From Algoriphagus taiwanensis (GTDB lineage Bacteria; Bacteroidota; Bacteroidia; Cytophagales; Cyclobacteriaceae): DNA of 64,000 bases. Under the pieces are notes generated by a model. The model was not told the origin of the DNA, did not search any database, and saw only the letters and a program-made list of their open reading frames with translations. Of the stretch, positions 42,795 to 51,575 are shown piece by piece. Location: positions 124,001-188,000 of the forward strand of contig NZ_BTPE01000006.1 of NCBI RefSeq assembly GCF_036245645.1, read 5' to 3'. The translations under genes were made by a program, and so were the position numbers. Position 1 is the stretch's first letter; each line of letters opens with the position of its first letter.

Positions 42795-43862
42795 ATGGTC
42801 TGGAAGCTAATCCCTTTACCCTATGCCGAGGATTTGGAAACCAAATCCATCCTCAAGCAACTGCCCGCGGCCCATGCGGCTTTGGCAGAGTTGAAGGGAA
42901 TTATCCATTCTATTCCCAATCAAATCATCTTGCTCAATACCCTGGGAATCCAAGAGGCGAAGGATAGCTCAAGGATCGAAAACATCATCACCACACATGA
43001 TGATCTTTACAAGGCCAACCTGGAATTTGAAGTCAATACTTCTCCGGAAGTCAAAGAAGTCCAAAACTACGTGGCGGCCATGAAGCGGGGATTTGAGTTG
43101 GTCCAAAATCAGAGATTACTCACCAATCAGACGATTCTCAAGATTCAAGAGACATTGGAAGGGAACAATGCCGGGTTCAGAAAACTTCCGGGAACGGCAC
43201 TGAAAAATGCCCAAACCGGGGACACCGTCTACCTTCCCCCACAAGACCCCACAGAAATTCTTGACCTGATGGCTAATCTGGAGCAGTTTATCAACGATCC
43301 CAAAATGAGTGATTATGATCCACTGGTAAAAATGGCGATTATTCATTTTCAGTTTGAAAGTATCCACCCTTTCTATGATGGAAATGGGCGTACAGGAAGG
43401 ATTTTGAATATCCTTTACCTAGTCTTGGTAGGGCTTCAAAAACTTCCTATCCTCTACCTGAGTAGCCATATGATCCGAAACAAGTCGGACTACTATCGGC
43501 TGCTGCAAGGAGTTCGAGAAAATGGGGACTGGGAAAGTTGGATCAGCTACATGATTCGTGGAGTGGAAAATACCGCAAAAGAGACCCTTCAGCTCATCGA
43601 AGAACTCAAAGTCCTGATGGCTGAAATGAAAAACCTGCTTAGAGCTAATTATAAATTCTATTCCCAGGAATTGCTCAACAATCTCTTTGCGCATCCCTAT
43701 ACCAAGATCGAATTCATAGTTCGTGATCTCGGAGTATCACGCATCACTGCAGCTAATTATCTTAATCAACTGGCTGCAGATGGAGTCCTTCGAAAAGAAA
43801 GGCTGGGGACGGGGAATTATTACGTAAATGAAAAGTTGTTTGCCTTGTTGAGTAGCAGGTAA
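42795..43862 (+). CDS. Class II Fic protein with C-terminal winged helix
   Basis: Fic enzymes transfer AMP or other nucleotide groups to target hydroxyls. The 355-residue protein has a Fic_N-like domain, an inhibitory-helix motif SSRIEN at 58-63 (S/T-x-x-x-E-G/N, class II), and the catalytic HPFYDGNGRTGR at 192-203. A C-terminal helix-turn-helix (about 300-350, IVRDLGVSRITAANYLNQLA) follows. All catalytic residues are intact. The palindromic operators before the gene indicate autoregulation. No antitoxin gene is adjacent, which fits class II, where inhibition is built in. The target cannot be told. Confidence 0.93.
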   Translation: MVWKLIPLPYAEDLETKSILKQLPAAHAALAELKGIIHSIPNQIILLNTLGIQEAKDSSRIENIITTHDDLYKANLEFEVNTSPEVKEVQNYVAAMKRGFELVQNQRLLTNQTILKIQETLEGNNAGFRKLPGTALKNAQTGDTVYLPPQDPTEILDLMANLEQFINDPKMSDYDPLVKMAIIHFQFESIHPFYDGNGRTGRILNILYLVLVGLQKLPILYLSSHMIRNKSDYYRLLQGVRENGDWESWISYMIRGVENTAKETLQLIEELKVLMAEMKNLLRANYKFYSQELLNNLFAHPYTKIEFIVRDLGVSRITAANYLNQLAADGVLRKERLGTGNYYVNEKLFALLSSR

Positions 43863-43869
43863 AATGAAT

Positions 43870-43924
43870 AGCTCACAGATGACACAGAAGAACACAGATC
43901 ATATTTATTTGTGTGATCTCTGAG
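43870..43924. repeat. Dispersed palindromic repeat, copy A
   Basis: TAGCTCACAGAT followed by ACACAGATC forms, read on the minus strand, a 32-base stretch that aligns gaplessly with copy B at 44464-44529. The right side (GTGTGATCTCTGAG) is a partial complement of the left. It lies just after fic. Confidence 0.65.
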
Positions 43925-43979
43925 AATATTCTTACTCTTGGCAGCAAAGAAATCTTATTTTCCATTTTGAATTAATCTT

Positions 43980-44462
43980 TTGCGACTCTTTCATCACCAT
44001 ACTCTCCACAAAAACTCCGGCTATCGGCTTGCAGGAACTGTGTTAATCTTAATGGGGATGGCTGTTTGGATTACTCCTTTCTTTTTGGAGGTAGATACCC
44101 CTATTTCCAAAATACTTTGGGTAGGAGGAATCCCTTTGCTGTTGGGATTGGGATTGATTTCTACATTCTCCGGCACCTTGATTGATTTTGAAAAGAAAAA
44201 GATCAAAAGATATCAAAGCATTTTTTGGGTAAAAACCGGCAAGTGGGAACCTCTTCCCGGGATAGAAAACACAGAATTGATCCATTATACCTATCAGCAC
44301 CGCAACCTCCCCAATGGAATCAGTCCTACGGTCTCGGCAGAGATTACTACTTACAAATGTGTCCTGAAACTGGAAGGAAACAAGCTGCTGGTTTTCGACT
44401 ATGCCAAAGAGAAAGATGCGATACTTGCTTTGGAACAAATCCAGAAAGGGCTTCAAAGGTAA
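43980..44462 (+). CDS. Small membrane protein, unknown family (160 aa)
   Basis: The 160-residue protein has two hydrophobic segments (LAGTVLILMGMAVWITPFF and ILWVGGIPLLLGLGLISTF) and a cytosolic beta-rich part of about 90 residues. I do not recognise a family. It starts at TTG 43980 if the full N-terminus is used; an in-frame ATG near residue 24 is an alternative. It lies between the two copies of a dispersed repeat, outside any obvious operon. Confidence 0.65.
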   Translation: MRLFHHHTLHKNSGYRLAGTVLILMGMAVWITPFFLEVDTPISKILWVGGIPLLLGLGLISTFSGTLIDFEKKKIKRYQSIFWVKTGKWEPLPGIENTELIHYTYQHRNLPNGISPTVSAEITTYKCVLKLEGNKLLVFDYAKEKDAILALEQIQKGLQR

Positions 44463-44463
44463 T

Positions 44464-44529
44464 TAGCTCACAGATAACTCGGATTCCCACAGATCCTTTT
44501 CATCTGTGTTCATCTGAGCTATCTGTGAG
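44464..44529. repeat. Dispersed palindromic repeat, copy B
   Basis: CTCACAGAT (44467-44475) and ATCTGTGAG (44521-44529) form a 9-bp outer stem, and CACAGAT (44488-44494) with ATCTGTG (44502-44508) an inner 7-bp hairpin. The left half matches copy A. It lies between the convergent membrane gene and the TonB receptor gene, where it may act as a bidirectional terminator. Confidence 0.7.
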
Positions 44530-44540
44530 ATGTAAATCCT

Positions 44541-46928
44541 TTAAAACTTCATTCGCAATCCCAGCAGAAAATTTGTCCCTGCTTGTGGATAATAGAAATT
44601 CTCTGTGATCAATTCTCTTCCGGTTTCTCCCGGCACAAAGTAGCTGAAGGTATACCCATTCGGTTCGTAGAGCTCATTGAAGATGTTGTTTATCAACAAA
44701 TTGACCTCCAGACCTTTGAAGAACCTTGGCGTAGCCGAATAGCTGATTCGCAAATCATTGGTGAAGAAAGCATCCAAAGACCTCGCTTCATTCGAAGTAT
44801 TGTCCAAAAACTGCCGCCCTACATACTTGCTTAGCCAATTGAGTGAAAGATTTTTGCTCGGCTTGAATTCGATGATCGCCGAACCCACCACATTCGGAGA
44901 GAAGGCGATGTCCGTATTGGAATAGGTGAAGGCTTCCTGCTGAAATTCCTCCACACTATAGTCGTCAATGTATTCGGTGAACTCACGAATTTTATTTTGG
45001 CTGAACGCGATATTTCCTCCCAATGTCCAGGCTGGAGAGAGTGCATAGGCCCCATCCAACTCAATACCGGCCCGGTAAGAAGAAGCTACATTTTCCCGGA
45101 TATATGCCCCAACATCGTTGATTTGGCCGGTAAGGATCAACTGATCCCGATAGCCCATGTAGTAGAAATTGGCATTGTAAGTGAAATTTCCGGTTTTGGC
45201 TCGCACTCCTGCCTCGATATTGTTCAGACGCTCTGGTCTCGGGATTTCTGTGATCGGATTGTCAATGAAATCCGAGCGGGTAGGTTCCCGGTTGGCTACG
45301 GCGAAGCTGGCATACCAGGTTTGAGGACCTTTTTCGTAGGAAAATCCAAACTTGGGATTAAAGAAAGTATAGGACTCTTGTCCATCGACGACTCGCTGAT
45401 CGTCATTCACTCCAAAGAAGGAATAATCAATCCCTCTCACCTGAAGGTCGCCAAAGAGGTTGAGTCCGGGTTTGATTTCAAAAGTCGCCTTGGAATAAAT
45501 ATTCCGGTCATCTTTTACCGCATTGTTGTCGTAGTACCGATCCCGGATAGCTGTGTTTCCAGCCACTCGGGCCCAGATGATTTCCCCAAAATGATCCCCA
45601 TCGTAGCGATTGGTTCCTCCTCCGATGATCAAGTCCAGTCTGCCGTCGTCAGAAATGTAATTTGCTGAACCTACGAATCCATAGAAATCATTGTCTAACC
45701 AACGTCTTCGAATGATATCGGTGCTTTCAATCAACTCATTTCCAATCTGAACCGGAGGCAATCCATAATTCTCAAATTCATCATCCTCCCGATACTGCTC
45801 GAAATACCCTCTTCCGTAAGTATAATGCAGGGCAAAATTGGTTTTCCAGTTGGAGCCCAGCGTGCCGGTATAAAGAAGCTGATAATGATCCTGCTGATAA
45901 TTGTCCGTTTCGTTGTCGTAGGTGTAGAAATTATAGGTTCGGTCGTTTTCCAGTTTAGATTCGGGCAGACCGTACCAGCTTTGGTAGGTTTGTTCCCTTC
46001 CGGAAAAAGCAATCAGCTTGATCACACTTTTTTCCCCGTAATATCCTCCGGATACAAACCAGCTGCTCAGGTCAGAAAAAGCCCGGTCAACATACCCGTC
46101 CGAGGTGATTTTGGAAAGTCGGGCATCTACTGCAAATCGATTGTTCAGCAATCCTGTCCCTGCTTTTACTGTATTTCTCCAGGTGTTGAAAGTGCCAAAG
46201 CCATTGTCCAGTTCGGCATAAGCTTCATCCCTTCGGGTGTCGGTCTGGAAGTTAAGACTTGCCCCGAAAGTCGCCGCCCCATTGGTCGAGGTTCCTACCC
46301 CGCGCTGAATCTGTAAAGTTTCCACCGAGGAGGCAAAATCAGGCATATTCACCCAAAATACCCCATGAGATTCGGCATCGTTGAGCGGAATACCATTGAT
46401 GGTGGCATTGATTCTCGTCTGATCAGTCCCACGGATTCTCAGCCCGGTATAGCCCACTCCGGCCCCGGCATCCGAGTGAGAGACGACTGAAGGCGTGAAA
46501 TTGAGCAGAATGGGAATATCCTGACCCAGATTTCTTTTGGCTATCTCTGCCTTATCCACTGTGGTGAACGTGGTCGGGGTATTTTCGGAAGCTCGGGTGG
46601 CAGATACGATGAATTCTTCTGTAAGAAAATCCTTGGGCTCCAGTCGGATTTCCAAGACATCTGCTGTAGGCAGGTTGGCACTCTCTCTGCGGGTCTCATA
46701 TCCTAAAAAAGAAACCCGGATTTCCACACTTCCAGAAGGCAATTTACTCAGGACAAACAGGCCGTCCTGATCGGTTACAGCTCCTCTTCCTGCATTTTCA
46801 GCCCAAACTGATGCACCTACCAAGGGCAGGTTGGATTGGGCGTCCACTACTTTTCCCTTGAGGCTATTTTGTGCCCAAAGGACTGAACTGACCAAGCAAA
46901 GAGCGAGGCCAAAGATGAATTTTTTCAT
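44541..46928 (-). CDS. TonB-dependent receptor, likely for thiamine or a precursor
   Basis: The 795-residue outer-membrane receptor has a signal peptide (IFGLALCLVSSVLWAQ), a carboxypeptidase-regulatory-like domain (about 20-105, GKVVDAQSNLPLVGASVW), a plug domain (GYTGLRIRGTDQTRINATI, GVGTSTNGAATFGASLNF) and a beta-barrel ending in FLLGLRMKF. The start at ATG 46928 gives the signal peptide; the longer reading does not. A TPP riboswitch upstream implies that expression falls when thiamine diphosphate is plentiful, so the ligand is probably thiamine or a precursor. No PnuT or thi genes are adjacent. Confidence 0.92.
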   Translation of the reverse strand: MKKFIFGLALCLVSSVLWAQNSLKGKVVDAQSNLPLVGASVWAENAGRGAVTDQDGLFVLSKLPSGSVEIRVSFLGYETRRESANLPTADVLEIRLEPKDFLTEEFIVSATRASENTPTTFTTVDKAEIAKRNLGQDIPILLNFTPSVVSHSDAGAGVGYTGLRIRGTDQTRINATINGIPLNDAESHGVFWVNMPDFASSVETLQIQRGVGTSTNGAATFGASLNFQTDTRRDEAYAELDNGFGTFNTWRNTVKAGTGLLNNRFAVDARLSKITSDGYVDRAFSDLSSWFVSGGYYGEKSVIKLIAFSGREQTYQSWYGLPESKLENDRTYNFYTYDNETDNYQQDHYQLLYTGTLGSNWKTNFALHYTYGRGYFEQYREDDEFENYGLPPVQIGNELIESTDIIRRRWLDNDFYGFVGSANYISDDGRLDLIIGGGTNRYDGDHFGEIIWARVAGNTAIRDRYYDNNAVKDDRNIYSKATFEIKPGLNLFGDLQVRGIDYSFFGVNDDQRVVDGQESYTFFNPKFGFSYEKGPQTWYASFAVANREPTRSDFIDNPITEIPRPERLNNIEAGVRAKTGNFTYNANFYYMGYRDQLILTGQINDVGAYIRENVASSYRAGIELDGAYALSPAWTLGGNIAFSQNKIREFTEYIDDYSVEEFQQEAFTYSNTDIAFSPNVVGSAIIEFKPSKNLSLNWLSKYVGRQFLDNTSNEARSLDAFFTNDLRISYSATPRFFKGLEVNLLINNIFNELYEPNGYTFSYFVPGETGRELITENFYYPQAGTNFLLGLRMKF

Positions 46929-46937
46929 GATACTAAT

Positions 46938-46949
46938 TCCCTTTCGGGA
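46938..46949 (-). promoter_or_regulatory. Hairpin next to the TonB receptor start
   Basis: On the minus strand TCCC-GAAA-GGGA is a 4-bp stem with a GAAA (GNRA) tetraloop, 9 bases before the start codon ATG 46928. The stem contains a purine-rich GGGA that could be part of a ribosome-binding site. It may be the last part of the riboswitch expression platform (inference). Confidence 0.4.
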
Positions 46950-47087
46950 GGTTGAGTGAAACATGGGAAAACCTAGGGGAGGTCTCCGTTAATTGTTTTA
47001 CCCGACAGCAAAGTATTCATGCCAACACTGACCCCAAAGGGTACCACTTTGGTATCTAGTTTCGAAATGTTTACTCTGCTTTCTCAT

Positions 47088-47171
47088 TTCCCTTCGCCGG
47101 CATTACCCGGATCAGGTCGTATGGGTATGATCTCAGCCCGTTGTATTAAGGCACCCCTTATGATCTGGGAA
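47088..47171 (-). promoter_or_regulatory. TPP riboswitch (THI element)
   Basis: On the minus strand the RNA reads TTCCC, GGGGTGCC, then GGGCTGAGATCATACCC, GACCTGATCCGGGTAATGCC and GGCGAAGGGAA. These match the THI-box: CUGAGA, the CCUGAUC core, and P1 from TTCCC with GGGAA. It controls the TonB receptor gene 160 bases downstream. Binding thiamine diphosphate would lower expression. Confidence 0.93.
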
Positions 47172-47179
47172 CAAAGGTA
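47172..47179 (-). promoter_or_regulatory. -7 box of the TonB receptor transcript
   Basis: TACCTTTG on the minus strand is an exact -7 box, immediately before the riboswitch P1 stem. Transcription should begin within or just before P1, so the aptamer lies at the very 5' end of the mRNA. Confidence 0.55.
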
Positions 47180-47260
47180 AGCGTGAAAAGTTTTTTTCCA
47201 AGGCCTTTCCTTCTATCCCTTTTTCCTAAATTCAAAGCCAAACCTCAAACCCAAGACCTA

Positions 47261-48106
47261 ATGCGACTTTACAAATTGACCTCAGGTACTCTTTTGGAGA
47301 CCGAATCTGAATTCTTACTGGGCCCCGAACTCGATTGGGATCAGCTACTTGGAAGAGAGCATTTACCCAGGCTTCTGAAATCTGAGGCTGCCCATTGGGA
47401 AAAAATCACGCAAGATGAAGCCGAGCAGCTAAAGGCAGAGGGGCTTTTGGCACCCATGGGAAATCAGGAAATCTGGGCTGCAGGGGTCACCTATTACCGA
47501 AGCCGGACTGCCAGAATGGAAGAATCCAAGGATGCCGGAGGGGCGGACTTCTATGACAAGGTGTATGGAGCAGATCGGCCTGAGCTTTTCTTCAAAGCCA
47601 CGGCAAGCCGGGTCTCCAACCCGGGAGAAAAGGTAAATATCCGGAAAGACTCTTCTTGGGATGTACCCGAGCCGGAGTTGACTTTATTAATTTCCCCTTC
47701 GGGAAAAGTGCAGGGCTTCACCGTGGGCAACGATATGAGCAGTCGAAGTATAGAAGGTGAAAACCCGCTCTATTTGCCTCAGGCCAAAGTTTATCAGGGA
47801 TGTGCTTCCGTTGGTCCCTGCATTTTGCTACAGGAAGAAATGCTTCCTGACACCACTGCCATCCGATTGGAGATTCTCAGAAATGGAAATCCGGCTGCTT
47901 CAGGAGAAACCACCTTGGCACAAATGAAGCGAAAACCGCAGGAATTGGCAGATTGGCTATTTCGAGCCAACACCTTTCCGATTGGCTGTCTGATGATGAC
48001 GGGGACAGGGATTGTGCCGGATGATTTCACCCTTCAGGCAGGAGATGTGGTCAAAATCAGCATAGATGGAATTGGGACCTTGGAAAATCCGGTGGGAAAA
48101 ATATGA
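47261..48106 (+). CDS. Fumarylacetoacetate hydrolase family enzyme (KdaD-like)
   Basis: The 281-residue enzyme has the FAH fold. RKDSSWDVPEPELTLLIS supplies two acidic metal ligands, and GFTVGNDMSSRSIEGENPLY resembles 2-dehydro-3-deoxy-D-arabinonate dehydratase and related sugar-acid enzymes. ATG 47261 gives the start MRLYKLTSGTLLETE; a GTG at 47183 would add 26 residues without likeness to the family. The stop overlaps the DUF4919 gene as ATGA. Substrate is uncertain. Confidence 0.85.
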   Translation: MRLYKLTSGTLLETESEFLLGPELDWDQLLGREHLPRLLKSEAAHWEKITQDEAEQLKAEGLLAPMGNQEIWAAGVTYYRSRTARMEESKDAGGADFYDKVYGADRPELFFKATASRVSNPGEKVNIRKDSSWDVPEPELTLLISPSGKVQGFTVGNDMSSRSIEGENPLYLPQAKVYQGCASVGPCILLQEEMLPDTTAIRLEILRNGNPAASGETTLAQMKRKPQELADWLFRANTFPIGCLMMTGTGIVPDDFTLQAGDVVKISIDGIGTLENPVGKI

Positions 48107-48819
48107 AACTAAAAAATCTGCTTTTCTTGCTATGGTTTATTTCCATTGGTCTATCTTCTCCTCTCCTGGCCCAAAACTTCAGTTACGAGCAGGAATTTGA
48201 GGAATATCTTAGTCGGTCTGAGGACCCCCAAAGCGAGTTTTTTTATGAGAACCTTCTGCTGAGATTCAATCAAGGCGATACCACACTAAACAGCCGGGAT
48301 ATCCTTCATCTATTAATTGGCTTTACCCAAAAGGAGGAATTCAAACCTTACGAATATTTTCGAAAAGAGAGGGATATCTATTCTTTGGTGGAAGATAACC
48401 AATATGAGAAAGCCTTAAATGCTGCTGATTCTCTTTTGGCAAAGGTTCCGGTCAGTCAACAAACCATTTTGAGCAAAGCGGCCGCCTTGTATTACCTAGA
48501 GATGAAGGATGAGTCTGGATTGGAAATCTGGAAGTTCAACAAAATCATGGAAGCTATGGCTTGGTCAGGAGACGGCACAAGTCCGGAAACTGCATTTTTT
48601 GCTTTGGGTCCAGCTGACGGACAAAATTTCATTCAGCTTTTCCTGGGGCAATCAATAGGAACTATGGGTTCAGGCAGTGATAAATATGGCAACTTTGTGG
48701 ACATCCTGGAAATGGTTTTTATCGATGAAACTGGGCAGCAGAAAGCAGCGCCGGTTTATTTCCAAATCGAGCACGCTTCCAAAACCTTGGAAGAAATGTT
48801 GAAAGGAATTGATAACTAA
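48103..48819 (+). CDS. Secreted DUF4919-like protein
   Basis: The 238-residue exported protein has a signal peptide (LLFLLWFISIGLSSPLLAQ). The C-terminal part has FFALGPADGQNFIQLFLGQ and a likely beta-structure ending. The layout matches DUF4919 in other Bacteroidota, a family without known function. It overlaps the FAH gene by ATGA, so the two are probably co-translated though an enzymatic link is unclear. Confidence 0.75.
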   Translation: MKLKNLLFLLWFISIGLSSPLLAQNFSYEQEFEEYLSRSEDPQSEFFYENLLLRFNQGDTTLNSRDILHLLIGFTQKEEFKPYEYFRKERDIYSLVEDNQYEKALNAADSLLAKVPVSQQTILSKAAALYYLEMKDESGLEIWKFNKIMEAMAWSGDGTSPETAFFALGPADGQNFIQLFLGQSIGTMGSGSDKYGNFVDILEMVFIDETGQQKAAPVYFQIEHASKTLEEMLKGIDN

Positions 48820-48840
48820 GAATTCTATTTTGATTTTGCC

Positions 48841-49272
48841 ATGTCTGTTTTCTTGCAAACTCAACTCAAACTACCGGCCTATCCACAAGGCTATCATTTG
48901 ATCACCGAACAGGTGGAGCAGGCGCTGCCGGAAATGCGACGAATCAAGATGGGATTTCTCCAAGTATTTCTTCAGCATACCTCTGCCGGGCTATGCATCA
49001 ATGAAAACGCAGACCCAACGGTCCGCAAAGACTTTCAAACCTTTGTAAACGAGCTCATTCCGGAAACTTATCCACGGTTTATCCACAATTACGAGGGTGC
49101 AGATGATATGCCTGCGCACATAAAAAGCGCATTTTTCGGAACAAGCGTACAAATCCCCATTTCCGGTGGAAAACTTGCCTTAGGGATTTGGCAGGGGATA
49201 TATCTCTGCGAATTCAGAAGAAATGGAGGTTCAAGGAATTTAGTTTTGACGGCTTTCGGAATGGAAAAATAA
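48841..49272 (+). CDS. yjbQ: YjbQ/UPF0047 family protein
   Basis: The 143-residue protein has the family signature LQHTSAGLCINENADPTVRKD with conserved His, and IPISGGKLALGIWQGIYLCEF. Family members are annotated as secondary thiamine-phosphate synthases because some can replace ThiE; the physiological role is not settled. A TPP riboswitch controls the divergent TonB receptor about 2 kb away, but there is no direct link. It is 21 bases after the DUF4919 gene. Confidence 0.93.
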   Translation: MSVFLQTQLKLPAYPQGYHLITEQVEQALPEMRRIKMGFLQVFLQHTSAGLCINENADPTVRKDFQTFVNELIPETYPRFIHNYEGADDMPAHIKSAFFGTSVQIPISGGKLALGIWQGIYLCEFRRNGGSRNLVLTAFGMEK

Positions 49273-49332
49273 TCTTCCGCCTACCTATACTGCCATTGAT
49301 CAAAATATTGAATCAAAACTCCCAGCAGAAAG

Positions 49333-49340
49333 TAATTTTG
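49333..49340 (+). promoter_or_regulatory. -7 box of the DUF5916 gene
   Basis: TAATTTTG matches TAnnTTTG. It lies 17 bases before ATG 49358, with a TTG about 22 bases upstream that could be the -33 element. Confidence 0.45.
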
Positions 49341-49357
49341 GAGACCATCATCCGTTT

Positions 49358-51574
49358 ATGAAGTTTCCTTTTCACCTATTAATCCTAGTTTTCTTTATCA
49401 CTATTCCATCTTTTGGCCAATCCACTGCCAATTTGGACCCGAATGCCTTTGCTTTTTTTCTAAAGGAACCTATTCAACTTGATGGGATGCTGGATGAGGA
49501 GATTTGGACTGACGAGGAAGGTTGGAATACGGGCTTTATGCAATATTTCCCCTCGGATACCTCTCTCGCAGATGCTCAGACCAAAATCAAGGTGGCTTTT
49601 GATGCCAATAACATCTACATCGCAGCCATCATGGAGAATACCGGTCCCCGAAAATATGTGTCTACCTCCCTCCGCAGAGATTACAGGGGTGAGCAAAATG
49701 ACGGGATTAGCTTTGTTTTTGACACCTTCAATGACAAAACCAATGCATTCCAATTTGGAGTCAATCCCTATGGAGTCCAAAGAGAGGCACTTTTGGCAAA
49801 TGGAGGAGCGCGGTCAGAAGATCTTAATCTAGCTTGGGACAATAAATGGTATGCCGAAGCCAAAATCATGGAAAATCATTGGCAGGTGGAAGTGATTATC
49901 CCTTTTTCCACGCTGAGATTCAATGACGGCGCCCAAAACTGGAATGTCAACTTCTACCGGATCGATAGTCATAAAGGGGAAAGAAGTTCTTGGTCTCCTA
50001 TTCCCAGAAATTTCCCCATCATTTCCACTGCCTTCAGCAGAAAGCTGATTTTTGAAAAAGCTCTGGAGAAATCTTCGGCAAATATTTCCATTATTCCCTA
50101 TGTAGCGGGGAGAACTTCCAAAAACTTTCTGGAAGGAACTCAGGAAGAACTAACCCCTACAGCAGGAGGAGATGCCAAAATAGGCATCGGGCCTGCACTG
50201 AATCTCGACTTGACTTTCAATCCCGACTTTTCTCAGGTAGAAGTAGATGAGCAAGTGACCAATCTGGACCGATTTGAGATTTTTTTCCCGGAAAGAAGGC
50301 AGTTTTTCCTGGAAAATGCAGACCTCTTTGACAGCTTTGGGCAGCCCCGTTCTCGCCCGTTTTTTTCTAGAAGGATTGGAGTAGACATTGATTCGGCCAC
50401 CGGGCAAAATGTGCAAAGCAAAATCCTCTATGGAGCGCGACTAAGTGGAAAAGTAACCGATGATTGGCGTGTGGGGCTGATGAATATGCAGACTGCTACT
50501 GATGAGGATGCAGGGATTGCCGGGAAAAATTTCAGCGTCTTGGCCGTACAACGAAAAGTCTGGACACGAAGTAATATCGGGTTGATATTTGTTGACCGTG
50601 AGTCCCTTTCTGTGGATGAATTTCAACAGCTTTTTGATCCCAATGCCTACAACAGACTCTTGGGCATGGACTTCAACCTGGCTTCAGCAGATAATAGATG
50701 GACTGGAAAAGTATTCTATCACCGAACTTTTGAAGCAGGAGAAACTGAGAGTCCCTACTCCTTCAATGCTTATGTTCTGTATTCCGATTTGCACTGGAAT
50801 TGGAGTTTCAGCTATCAGGACGTGGGCAAGGAATTCAATCCTGAGGTGGGTTTTGTCCCAAGAAAAGACTATAAGCGTCTCAATCCGGATGTAAGCTATC
50901 TGTTTTACCCCAACTCCAGACTGATCAACCGACATGGTCCTACTTTAGAGTTTGAGGGATTCTGGAATGAAACCTTAGGAACTACTGACAGAGACATCAA
51001 TTTGGGTTATGAAGTTAGGTTTAACTCTCTTTCGAGACTGGAATTGAGCTTGAGGAATCGATATATCTACCTATTCAATGATTTCGACCCTACCCGAACA
51101 GGGGGAGAAGCTCTTCCTGCAGGTTCGGATTATCAATTCAGAAACCTTCTTGTAGAGTATAGAAGCAACCCTAGAAAAACATTCAATTTGGTAGCTACCG
51201 GTGAGTTTGGACAATATTTTACAGGAAATATTCAGCGAATTACCAGTCAAATGGGGGTCCGAATGGGCTACATTGCCAATATTTCCATGAATTTCAATTA
51301 TGCCCGAATCCGCCTGCCCGAGCCACAAAATGATGCGGATTTGATTTTGGTGGGGCCAAGAATTGATTTGACATTTACTAAAAATCTGTTTTGGACGACC
51401 TTCATCCAGTACAACAATCAGATCGACAACCTGAATATCAACACCCGACTACAGTGGAGATACGCGCCGGTTTCGGATTTCTTCTTGGTATATACCGACA
51501 ATTACTTCCCGGGGGACTTTATGCCCAAGCAGCGATCCTTGGTGCTGAAGCTGAATTATTGGTTGAATTTGTAA
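49358..51574 (+). CDS. DUF5916 outer-membrane protein with CBM9-like domain
   Basis: The 738-residue protein has a signal peptide (ILVFFITIPSFGQ), a CBM9-like domain (about 30-215, PIQLDGMLDEEIWTDEEGW and VEVIIPFSTLRF), and a long beta-barrel-like C-terminus (about 260-738) ending RSLVLKLNYWLNL, a typical outer-membrane signature. ERRQFFLENADLFDSFG between the domains is typical of the family. Function is unknown. It ends one base before the convergent thioredoxin-like gene. Confidence 0.88.
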   Translation: MKFPFHLLILVFFITIPSFGQSTANLDPNAFAFFLKEPIQLDGMLDEEIWTDEEGWNTGFMQYFPSDTSLADAQTKIKVAFDANNIYIAAIMENTGPRKYVSTSLRRDYRGEQNDGISFVFDTFNDKTNAFQFGVNPYGVQREALLANGGARSEDLNLAWDNKWYAEAKIMENHWQVEVIIPFSTLRFNDGAQNWNVNFYRIDSHKGERSSWSPIPRNFPIISTAFSRKLIFEKALEKSSANISIIPYVAGRTSKNFLEGTQEELTPTAGGDAKIGIGPALNLDLTFNPDFSQVEVDEQVTNLDRFEIFFPERRQFFLENADLFDSFGQPRSRPFFSRRIGVDIDSATGQNVQSKILYGARLSGKVTDDWRVGLMNMQTATDEDAGIAGKNFSVLAVQRKVWTRSNIGLIFVDRESLSVDEFQQLFDPNAYNRLLGMDFNLASADNRWTGKVFYHRTFEAGETESPYSFNAYVLYSDLHWNWSFSYQDVGKEFNPEVGFVPRKDYKRLNPDVSYLFYPNSRLINRHGPTLEFEGFWNETLGTTDRDINLGYEVRFNSLSRLELSLRNRYIYLFNDFDPTRTGGEALPAGSDYQFRNLLVEYRSNPRKTFNLVATGEFGQYFTGNIQRITSQMGVRMGYIANISMNFNYARIRLPEPQNDADLILVGPRIDLTFTKNLFWTTFIQYNNQIDNLNINTRLQWRYAPVSDFFLVYTDNYFPGDFMPKQRSLVLKLNYWLNL

Positions 51575-51575
51575 G

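Larger units (their letters stand above)
46929..47260. other. 332-base region between the TonB receptor and FAH genes
   Basis: This gap holds the TPP aptamer (47088-47171, minus strand), a -7 box (47172-47179), a hairpin with 6-bp arms CCAAAG/CTTTGG at 47034-47052, and the small hairpin at 46938-46949. No further coding signal was seen. An in-frame GTG 47183 extension of the FAH gene is not conserved-looking and is rejected as its start. Confidence 0.6.

Noticed and set aside
42795..43862. Fic as toxin of a two-gene FicT/FicA system
   Set aside because: The inhibitory motif SSRIEN is in the same protein, which is class II, and no antitoxin-sized gene lies next to it.
47183..47260. GTG 47183 as the start of the FAH-family gene
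   Set aside because: It would add 26 basic residues not expected in the family; ATG 47261 fits the conserved N-terminus.
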